A DNA stretch of 64,000 bases from Hemicentrotus pulcherrimus. Its lineage: Eukaryota > Echinodermata > Echinoidea > Camarodonta > Strongylocentrotidae. Location of the stretch: assembly GCA_003118195.1 (NCBI GenBank), contig BEXV01000052.1:86581-150580 (forward strand). Direction: 5' to 3'. The notes under the pieces are model-generated. The model saw nothing but the letters and a program-made list of their open reading frames with translations, searched no databases and was not told the origin of the DNA. Both the position numbers and the translations under genes were made by a program. Below are positions 36,001-48,000 of this stretch, piece by piece; the first letter of the stretch is position 1, and the number at the start of each line of letters is the position of its first letter.

Positions 36001-39000
36001 GTTAATTCATACAAATTAATTACATGTATACTAATATACCACAAGATCGTCCTTCGACAGTCCGTGCTTAGCGGCAGTATATTCACCATTCTCACTAAGA
36101 TCACTTCTTAAATCAAATTTGGCAAATAATCATTCGGTATACCCAACAATAATATAAGGAAATTACGTCTATCTATGGTTTATACGTCTATTACGTCTAT
36201 AACGGGTATTTTTAATTGTGAACACAGTGTATATTTTCATTGGTGTGTTTTATTAGGAAATGGAGTTTATAAACTGTAGGCCGGTAATATTATTCAACGG
36301 CCTCCATCTTCACGAGACCGACGTAGCATTGAAACCATAAAATAATAAGAAGACAAAATATCACAAAATATAAACAATTATTACGATTTCACGTATATCT
36401 CCCATTTACAGGACATATACTTTTAACTACGGTGGCCTTCCCTTGCTTCTCGTTTTTGTAAGTTTTCCAGCATCTCAAAAGTTGATAGATCGGGAATAAA
36501 AGGAACGTTGTGATTGATAACATGAACTGTATTTACATTTTCATGTAGTTTTTCAGGATGAGAAAATAGACGTTGCTTATTCACGCTGTTCTTAATGGAC
36601 ACGGATTGATATCCCTTTTCATGTTTTTTTTTTCTCTCTCTCTCTCCCCCCCTCTCTCAGGCTCTCTGGGAATGACCAAAATCATAAACAATATATATTT
36701 TAGCAACAATATATTTTTCTTCATGATCCTTCAACTATATTTTTTTCATAATGAGACTTATACATATCTTTCTTTATTCAAAATTTACCTAACTCTTATT
36801 CCATGAAACGACAGGACAGATTAATGAAATTAAAAAAGACTTTTTGGCGATTTCACTTTTCATTCAAATACGACCAGAACATAAAACAAGTCATGGTTGA
36901 GTCTTGGAAAAACAACATCACGAGTATTTCTAGCTTTTACAACAAACACACACACGCGAGCTAGCGCGCGCGCGCACACACGCACACACACACACACACA
37001 CCTTCACCATGACTATTCCCGTTGACTAGTGTAAGTTTCAGCTTACATTTTTTTTTGTAATGTAAGTATTCTTTAACATACACAAATGACGTCACGCGTA
37101 TTGAAATGTGAAACGAACTGAAATGTCTATCAAATAAATTGTAAGTTATGTTTATATTGTTCTCTTTTCAGCATACTAGTGCATGTTCTTTTTTTTTTAT
37201 GTCTAAGCCTCTTTCTTTGTCGAATAAGATTTCGTATGAAGCTCTCCTAAGTCGCTTTATTTAGCCAATCGATATACGTTTAATAGCATGATCTAGAAAT
37301 AGACTAGTTATGTGTAATTTTGGCCTCGCAAAAGACCAAAATCTCGTCGCTGGATTGTCTTTCTCCAGAGTTACATAATTCCGTCGATTATTCCTATGTT
37401 CATCGACATGGCGATGTTTCGTAGCAACTTCGGAGAACCCGCCGGAAATGAAGATAAGCATAGTATCATCTGGTTCCTCTGAGCATGCCGACTTTATCAT
37501 AATCCTTAAAGTATATTTGAAACATGTCTCTGCCAGGGCCAATGGATGACACCAAGATACAAAATATTGACTCGGGATTAGCTCGGGGTTGACTCGGGGC
37601 TGAATGTCTATCGCATAAAGTTTAGACATTGGCGAAGATTTGTTTTATTTGTCAGTATAGGTGCTTGGTTTCTATTTACAGATCTGTAACACAATATAAC
37701 ACAATGCACTGTTACTCTAGTTGCATCCCTTCTTTATATGTTTTTCTTTACGCACTTAAATATATGAATGCATGATACATTGATATAGATCAATTTTGAC
37801 TTCTGATGCTAGTCGGAAAATAATTAGAAACGCTGTTCTATTAAAATGATTGATATTACACGCTATGTTGGCTGTTAGGTCCGGTGTTACGGTTCTTGAT
37901 ATTATCATATCATATTTTGCTACCGAATCCAACCACAGGGCTTTGAAAGTTGCAATAAATGCCATTTCACTACCAATTTTTTTTTTTTAACCAAATTTAT
38001 GCTACGATAGTTCCTTTTCGTTACTTTCTAATCATGATCAATTGAATCAGAATTAGTATTGTAAAGCACATTTCCAAGTGATAGATTTGCTTTAGCGATA
38101 ACAAATATGTGATACATGCATGATGATACATCGTACATAATTATAGTTGAATATGAATATACCTGAATATTGTGTGATCATGTAACAGTTCATTCCGTCT
38201 ATTCAGAAATCCCTGATTGTATATTTTTCATGATTAAGAGATACACAGTTTTCGACATAACGGGCTTCTGTGTTTTTTGAACGAACCAGCTTAAAACCTA
38301 TTGAGCAAATATAAAACAAAAGCGACACATTCATCACATCCATCATTTTGCAGCATTCATGTGAATGAACTTTTGTTCTGCAATAAACTTTGCTATGATA
38401 TTACGATATGTTTTACCGGCTAACAGTTGTTTGTTAAATGGTGAAAGGGTCCTAATTGTTTTACGAGTTCTTTATACGTTTTTTTACCATTTACGAGTTG
38501 TACGTGCCAAGTGAAGCGCACTTTGGCACACAATTCTATTTTGGCAGACGAAAAGTGAAGAAGAAGAAAAAAAAATCGTGTCAAGCTCATCAAGCCATAG
38601 ATTCTACGTCATGTTTTTTTTTTGTCATGTTAATAAAAACATTTTAACATATTGTTTGTTATTCTCCACGAAAATACTATCACTATAAAACATGATATTT
38701 CAACGTAACAGGATAACCCAGTTATTACCGTCTTGATATTTCTAAAAGAAATATATGTTTTTTTATGATGGCAACTTTGTCAATTTCTCTTCGTTTGATA
38801 TCTAAATTTAGAATGTTTGTATCTGATAACTGCCACAATTTCTCATATATATGTCCAAACTTATCCCTTTTGCACGAGCTTTAAGATTGGAACTCTATAA
38901 ACTCTCTACTGTCTAATTATTGTCATTTGATGGCGTTTGAAATTGAATCAGTCAGAACTACTAATAACATTCTTTCAATGAGAAATTAAAAGTAAACGAA

Positions 39001-42000
39001 ATAAATTAAGAATTTGTTATTGAATCAAATCTGCAATGAATGCCAACATACTGTGGATGATCCTTGAACATCTTCTTAACCCACTCTTGTTTTTGTCTTT
39101 GCGGCAATGAAGCTATTGGATTTCACTTTTTGAATCAGCGTTTTGAGAAGCAGGTTTGACTTTACGATCTGTCGTTCCCTTTCGTTTTTTCTTTGTAAAA
39201 ATATTTCATCTCCTTGTATCTCCAATCTCAATTCAACATAAACTTTCTGCTTTTATTTCTCTTCGTTGGGAAAGTATTCCCTTTTATCGTGGTAGGTATA
39301 TAATTGTGGCTTAAAATGTTTAAATTGGCTGAATCGGGATTTCTCTCCTTAAAGGGTTCCGCTCCTAAAGCAATCTTTTCGCTCCGTTAATTCACAATAC
39401 CCTCTCTAAATTCTCTTGAATAGTTTGAATACAAACAGTCCTCGAGTCATGCTTTCTGTAATTAGGACGTTAAAGACTGTAATACATCGGCGGATAGGAG
39501 TCTTTTTCTTTTCATCCAAACGACGCTGTCCGTGCGGTGTGCAGGCTTCACTGACGCGCCGAGACCCGGTGCAGATTCTCTGAGCATCTCGCTGATTTAT
39601 CTTGGCGGTCTCTTACAAAAATAACAAAATATACTCTTTCTTTTTAAACAACCCTAATAGGATTACCAAGTAAAGCTCCTTGTACTGTAATGAGGCGAGG
39701 CTTGGATTTTATACCTCAGCTATTAGTGGCCATTATGAAGAAATCATTCGTATTGATGGTATATAGTTATTCTTAAAGCAGATGAGACAACGTTTAAGGA
39801 ATCAAAGTTCACCACTAATATAATCATGTTCACCTTAGGGAGCAATGCTCAATCACATTCTTCATTTATCAAACCTGTCTAGCTTCTGTGAAGGACGTAT
39901 GAGATGACATTCAAGCGTGATATCGAACCATTCCATCGATCTTTTAATGGATATACACACTATGTCTTGTCATTTATAAATCCAACCAGCATGATGTGCT
40001 GTTTTTTCTTCGTTTGATAGAAATAAACTTCTCGATTTAAAGGAAAAAAGAAAAAATATATAATATATAATATACTTTAGAGTAAACATTAACCTTTTAA
40101 TGATGAATATATGTTTATAACTTCTATTTGCCCTTTTGGTTAATTGCTATACTAAAAAGTCACTTTATAATGATGTCAACAAAATTTGGCGAAGGAAATC
40201 AAGGCCTCCGCCAAATATGTAGCTAAACGAAAAGTAACATATTAACACATTGATATGAATGAGATAGTTTAGCAACAAAACGTCAAACATAGAAATTTAG
40301 CGAGCTAGCAACTGTCATAAATTATACGTTTATCACATTTATTAATTGTAAAGTAGATTTATGAATTAATAATATTGTTTCCTTCAAACCTATGTTTATT
40401 CTCGTCATTATCTAAAAAGTTCTATGTAGCAAATCAATTAACGAAAATGTAATACGTAATCCTTAATCAAACTAACAAAGAATAGATTGTATGGGGTCGA
40501 AAGCAACGATTTGTGTGATTTTTCTTGTTGTTTTGTTTTGTTTTACTGACAAAGATGATTACCAACCAAACAATGAATGTTTTAGACGATGGAAAAACAG
40601 CGTCATCAATAAAATTGAATTGCTAGGTTGCCATAATGGCAGCCATGCTAAAGCCAGGGTGATAACCGTGCAGCGCCATGGGTGTCAATTTTATCAGACA
40701 TGGGTGCTACGCAAGAAGCAGCATTATTATTATTATTATTATCATCATCATCATCATCATCATCATCATTATCATTATATAATACTATTATTATATTAAC
40801 CTCATTTTAATTTTCAGAATTGATAGGCAGCTAATTATCATTAAATGTTTTATTTCATTTGAGGATCAAATACAAGGCCATTACAGCTTGCTTTCATGAA
40901 GTATTAACGACACCAACAAGAGAGAAATAACACAAAATAATAGCAAACAGACACCCTTAAATTAATCTTTCTGTTTCCCTCTTGCTAATTTAAGTGCTTT
41001 TCAATCATCAAAATCATGCTATTCGTTATGTATTCGGCTTTCCTCTTTAAAGCTGACAACTTAATATCTTTCAACATAAATTATTCCGAGCCTGTACTGT
41101 CATTTAATATCCTTGATGCAGAACAGGAAAATGCAACTTTTTTTGTGCTGTATTTTGATCATTATATTGTTTTATTAATTCCAATTCATTTCGATTTTGT
41201 CAATCCAAGCTCTAAATATTTTGGAAGAGGATATTAATGTGAAGTCATGCATTTGTTACGGTAATCAATCAACCAGTCAATCAATCATAGCAATCAGTCA
41301 ATCAGTCATGTTAATTAATCAATAAATCAGTCAATCAAGTTTTGTAGAATAACAAAGTTTCTTAAAAAGAAAATCACCTCAGATATTGTGTGACAGTGTC
41401 ATCCCCGTATAGTATTGGTAGGGGCGTCGCGAGAAGAAGAGTGATAACTCCTTTCACGATTTCATTTATTTTCTCGGAAAATCCACTTTTATTATGCCAA
41501 TCTTCTATCTGTCCTTTTCAATAATTGTGAAAATAAGAAGATCCTTTTATTAGGGCTTATATATATCACATGTTGTTTGCCATTGTTGCTATTCCGTCGG
41601 CAAACCTGTCCATATTACTGGCAGACCTTTTCGAGACCCTCATTCAAAAAAATGTACCTCCACCCAGCCGACTGCAAGTATTTCCAACATATTGTTAAAC
41701 CGGTTACAGTAGCTATAAGGCGAGAAAGGCGAGATAAACCAACAAGCCCCAGGGGTTTTACTTCATTTCAATAGGTTTTAGTGTGACTGATATCACTTTC
41801 ACGAGCGGCAACAATACCAAATCTCCAGCCATGTAATCAAATCATAATGATTATGTCGTTTTTACTCAACGCTATGCCATTCAGTTTGGATTAAGTGTCT
41901 TGATTGGACATGCGTTACTTAAATAGGTTTGGTGACGCGGAGAAGGGATCCAGTAAATTAAATTCGGTACAAAGGTTTTTTCTTTACGAAAAAAATACAT

Positions 42001-45000
42001 AAAATCTTAATATTCACCATCTCTATAATTATACTAAGGTTGAAATAATGTTGGTACATATCATGAATATCACTTTGTTGCTATTAAGCAATCGTACGGA
42101 TGACTTATGTCTTACTACATTCAACAGTTAATTTACAAAATGTTAGATTATGTTCTTTGTCATTGAACCACATTCAAATAGAATTAAAGATTACAAATTT
42201 TACAGTCAAATCTGATAGTGCATGTATTTGTAAAATATGTTAATGGAACTAATAAACCTGTCTACAATGAAACCGGACAACACTGAATGATTACTAACTA
42301 ACCATTTTGTCATATTGACTGTTTTCACCGATATTATTATGCTGATTATCCTTAGATATAATTATAAGACGTCAATGCGAAATAATAACGAATACAAATT
42401 TTTTTTAAAGCAACAAAAAATATACTTATCTTATGTCATTCTATACTTTCTTTCTAGTTTTGGTCAGTTAGGAAAAATTTGTGTCATCGAGTGTAAGTTT
42501 ATCAAACATTACCCATTAGGTTTCCAATATGTTAAAACGGGTGTGACATGATAATCGGAACAGAAATACCAACTATAATATTCATGACATGAAATAAGCG
42601 TGAAGGTGTCATTGGTTTTATCATAAAAAGAAATGCGTATCTTTAATGCAAAATTATAGTATGTTTTAAACATTGCAGGTAAAACTTTTACTCTTTGAAT
42701 AAGGATACTTTTTTTTATCATCAATTCATGTATTAATTTGTTTATGTTGACATCAACTAAGAATGCATTGGTATCATGGACATTCTCTCCGCTTCGTATA
42801 ATATTCTAACATGCGATGAACACATGGGGTCAGAGTTGGGGCAAGGCCCTTGCCTGACATTAAGATAAAAATGAGATATTTACTCTATGTCTCGGGTTCT
42901 TTGCTAAATGAAGGACTAGTGGTGTATCCAGCAGAAGGTGGAGAAGAAGTATCATTCTCTTTGAGAAGAGTCAGAAAAATAAATATATAATTTGGAATGA
43001 GTTTAGATCATGCGGACTGCCCATAATTGAAGCCATGATCTGATCATAAGCTTTTGAGACGCCACTGAAAGCAATAATTAAGGATGTGACATCATTATTA
43101 CTGATCTTTATATTCAGAACTTTGATTAAGGTTGAAATAACATTCAACTTAGATTTAATATAAACGATATGGAATAATTGTGTATCGCGGAATATTCACA
43201 CAATATAAGCATAGGTTCCCATCTATTTAATTAGTATGTTGATGTCTGTACTTGGAACCCCTACTTTCTGAATCAATGTTGTTCATTTTTGCTATTGTCA
43301 TATATATTTTTAATGCCACAAAATACTACACCTGCTATTATTCAACGACGGGCAATATATCTGCTGATAGACTGATATCTTCTGTAAAATACTAGTATTA
43401 ACGATAAAGAATTAGCCATTATTGGGTAGAGAAATGTATAGAAATGGTTTAAAAGTTGCTCAACTATGATGATTTACAACGAATAGGGTAACCCGATATA
43501 AACCACTCATTTAATGCTGCTTATGCATGACTTCCTCTTTTGAATTCTAAAACTGAAACATAGTTTCTTTTCTCCGAATATTTCAGACTAAACAAATTTG
43601 AACAAATGATGAGAATTCAAACGTCAACAGAGTTACGTAGACCGAGTTTTTTTCCCCCTCATTTTACGTAAACTCAGTGCATCATGTCCTTGCCTAAATA
43701 AACACAACTCTAGTAGAGATATGCTTGTCTATGGACGCTAGTTCACTCCTGACAGGTACCACTATACTGTGGTGATTTACCTTAAAGGTAGTCTGGATTT
43801 CTGTTAATAACAACAAATACAACGAGATCTTATTTTATTCTCAGAAGCAAATAAAACAAATTAACGAAAATCAAGGAAATTTCATTGATTAAAATAAAAC
43901 TGTAAATAAAGTTTGATAATTGAATATTGACAGAAAATGTGTCAGAATTATGTAGAGATTTGGGTACACCGGGGCCCTGTCTTACAAAGAGTTGATATTA
44001 ATCGCAACATATTTGCGATCGATATCAATCGCAACTATGTACATAAGAGATAGGAGATTGCAAACTTGCGATTGATTAGAAGACTTGCAATTGATTTGGA
44101 TCAATCACAACTCTTTCTAAGACAGGGCCCTGGTCTTACAATACCTATCCCCACAATGTGTACATATTCGTGTTTGTATGTTTTGTGTATGATCTTCTTA
44201 GCAATGTTTAAATTTCTTGAAATATTTTGCTGGTCCAAAGCCACCTAATGTGCAAGGATTCTTATTCACCATAATAAAGCAAATAATGATTCCGTAGCCC
44301 AAAATAGTTACAATTTATTTCCAGGGCCCCGTCTTACAAAGAATTGCGATCGATCGCAGTTTTGAAACAACGGTTCTCATTGATTGATAGTGCGCGTGCT
44401 GTACAATACGCGCATGTAACAATGATCTTGATAGGCCATTGCCATGTTGAGATTGATCTCAACTCTTTGNNNNNNNNNNNNNNNNNNNNNNNNNNNNNNN
44501 NNNNNNNNNNNNNNNNNNNNNNNNNNNNNNNNNNNNNNNNNNNNNNNNNNNNNNNNNNNNNNNNNTTGCGATTGATTAGAAGACTTGCAATTGATTTGGA
44601 TCAATCACAACTCTTTCTAAGACAGGGCCCTGGTCTTACAATACCTATCCCCACAATGTGTACATATACGTGTTTGTATGTTTTGTGTATGATCTTCTTA
44701 GCAATGTTTAAATTTCTTGAAATATTTTGCTGGTCCAAAGCCACCTAATGTGCAAGGATTCTTATTCACCATAATAAAGCAAATAATGATTCCGTAGCCC
44801 AAAATAGTTACAATTTATTTCCAGGGCCCCGTCTTACAAAGAATTGCGATCGATCGCAGTTTTGAAACAACGGTTCTCATTGATTGATAGTGCGCGTGCT
44901 GTACAATACGCGCATGTAACAATGATCTTGATAGGCCATTGCCATGTTGAGATTGATCTCAACTCTTTGAAAGACGGGGCCCAGAACTCCAGTTTACCTT

Positions 45001-48000
45001 TAACCATGGTCCTTGTCCCGGCTGAGACATGACTATCTCGGGTGCATCCCCATGACATCAAAGCGGGACCGCCATCGGATTAAGATGTCCCTTAATGCCA
45101 TAATCAAACAGAGAATGTGCATAGAAGTGTTGTACGCAGTAACTTTAACATGGATTCCCGACTCCAGGATGACTGAACATCGCATTGTCTGTGGCAACCT
45201 GTGTAAGCCAGACGAGATCACAAATCTAGGCATGTCGTATTAAGTCCTTGCTAGCTAACATGGATTGAAATCTTTGTTAATTCCAGGAGCACCGTCTGGG
45301 ATGGCAGGTTGGGGGTTAAGTATTTTTTCGCGAGAAGTCGGACTATTCTCTCGGGTAAAGGGGTTAGAGTTGTAACACTTAAACGCTAGGGAGAATTTAT
45401 CTTTGTATGTAATTGTTCTATTTAGAGAGCGTCATTTAAAAGAAGCCTCTCTAAGTTGTAAGCACTAAAAGTCTGCCCGCGCAACGTGTATTCAACTAAT
45501 AGGTGATTATTAGAAAGGCATGGTTCTGTAAAGACGCAAGACATAAATGAGATCAATTGCAAAAAAGAGCTTTTCGGCTTTTTTTCTAAGAGTCAGCGGT
45601 TCTTGAAAGTAGGTGAAAATGTTGTTGTCAATAGTGTTTTTGTTCCCGAAGTGATTGAACAATTATTAAAGTGCGCCCCGGTGACGCCATTTGCGAGCCG
45701 AAAGTTGAATGGACTAGTGCCATTTAACGGGGACTAATGGCAATGGCTATCCTATGATCAAGATGTAGCTAGTCTAGATCTGTTTTTGGACCTCTTGACT
45801 ACCGTCTTCATCCGATCATTGTTGTGATAAGATTAAACCCTCTTCAAAAAAGAAAGGGGGTCATGATACCCCCATCATCACCCTACCGTTACCATTTTTG
45901 GTTGAGAGCTTAGTAAAGTACACAATGATTGCAACAGTAACAATCACACGGCGGCCTTCTTTGTGTCGTGTATTATAAAGGGCTCGTTCTATCCAAATTC
46001 AAGCCACCAATTTTTCAATTAATTGGATTCTCGCTCGGTCCTTCCACCCGATTCAGACCAGTTATTATTGTCCACCCGTGTTCCATGAAGAAAGGACTGG
46101 CTCGCCGTGATACTAATTCTCAAACAAATAACATAAAGGCCTTGTAAGAATAGGATGAGGGTCGTTAGTCTGCTGATATGGCTCTTGCAATGCATCGTAA
46201 ACGTTATTGAAGATTAGATACTGTTTGGTTCAATGACCGTTATAACTTACACTAGGAGGACATCATCATACACACATGACACCGCATTCAAAAGATATAT
46301 GTCAGAGACATAGGAGCAGAACTTATTATCATAATAATATGATAGGTAATTGTGTCGCCTTTATCGTCAAATTGTAGTCAAATCATAAACATTATAACAA
46401 TTTATTTTTAAGCCTAAGTCACACTAGAGATACGACCGTTTATCGACACCCGCCTACCACTGGTCGGGAGTTGGTGTCTAAGGTAGCAGAGAGGTTGGTG
46501 TCTTTAAAAAGGTTGTCATACGCTGTTGCATCAAATACCTTTTGTTGACCACAGACCGACTCAAAACTAAATATCATACAGTTTGACCCTGCAAACATAC
46601 TATATATTCTTTTGCTTTATTAGAAATTAAATTTATGACATATCCAAAAATTGTGACGTGTGAAAGTTTCGGTGTCTAAGTCCTGACACTTCCTAAGACA
46701 CCGAAACTGTCATAGGTAAACCTCTTTTGGTGTTTCAAAGCAATTATTTATAATTATTTTAACTGTTGTTATGATGTGTGGCACAGTGTCAAAGCGTGAG
46801 ATCATTGAAGAAGCAAGTCTTCCACACAGTGTAGGCACTGAGAAAATCAGAATCCCCCCTTCATTTTGACAGTGTGAACATTGTTCAAGATGTGTTCTCA
46901 TTGTTTTTAATAATGTGTTAGATTGTGTTGCCCATATTATATTACAGTGAATATGCATAAAACTGTAGCCATAAAAGGGAATATAAAAAAAAATCACAAT
47001 TTGACAGCGTGAATACTGTTCAGATTGTGTTCTCTTTTGTACCACAGTGTGTGTCACAGTGTTATACAGTGTGCCCACACAATGTGTGCGCACTGTACCG
47101 AAGCCGCATAAAGGTTCAGAAAGCATGAACAATGTAGCAGTGTGGATGTTCACACTGTGTCCAGTGTTCTCACAGTGAGTGTTACAGTGTACATGATCCC
47201 AGTGTGGCAGTGACACCGTTCACATTTGAGTCACACAGTGTTCAACAGTGTAGGGATGTATTGTAGTATGGTGTATGCGCCACAGTGTATCCACAAATGG
47301 AATCTGAAAGAAAATATCACGTCGTGACAGTGTGAACACTATTAAGATTGTGGTTTACACTATCATCGCCACAATCATCATACAATATGGCCACAATAAA
47401 AAGTAAAACTCCTGCATCATTAAATGTAATTATCAATATACACATTGTTTTCACAGTGTCATTCTCTGATTTTAAAAATATTTCCAGGCTTTCTATTATG
47501 TAGCTTGAATTATACTGATGATGATAATAACACGCCATATCTTATTCATGAAGATGGGTATTACAACTCTTGCCTTTCTGGAAAGAAACCTAACACTTCA
47601 AGGCTTCAATCCCCAAAAGATCATAGTGTATCATACATGGTGTAACCATAGTGTGGATCTTTGGTCCCACTAAATAAAACACTGCTACATTATGTGCACT
47701 CTATGTTCAAATTGTGTAGTGCATCATGAAACTACAAATGACCTTACAAATGATGAAGAGAATTGTGTCGTGCAATTCAATGTGTTAATGATATTTTTCT
47801 TACTTTTAAATATATGACCACACTTTGGCAACTAAGTTTCTTTTACCTAAGGGTTATTCTGATACATTTTTCCTGGGTTTTTAAAGTTATTTTTACTCTT
47901 AACTTTTCTTTGAAGAGCGTTATATTTCGATTTTTCTTTTCCCATATGATTTTATTTCCCACCACCCTTTTGTGAATTTTAATTTAACTTTTACAGACCC

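Noticed and set aside
40491..40799. 102-codon plus frame ending in Tyr/His runs
   Set aside because: The tail is the (ATT)n/(ATC)n microsatellite of a SINE-like repeat; no gene context.
46760..47470. CRISPR-like or coding interpretation of the repeat array and the 168-codon minus frame in it
   Set aside because: Repeats are degenerate with irregular spacing in an animal genome; the frame is a by-product of repeat composition.
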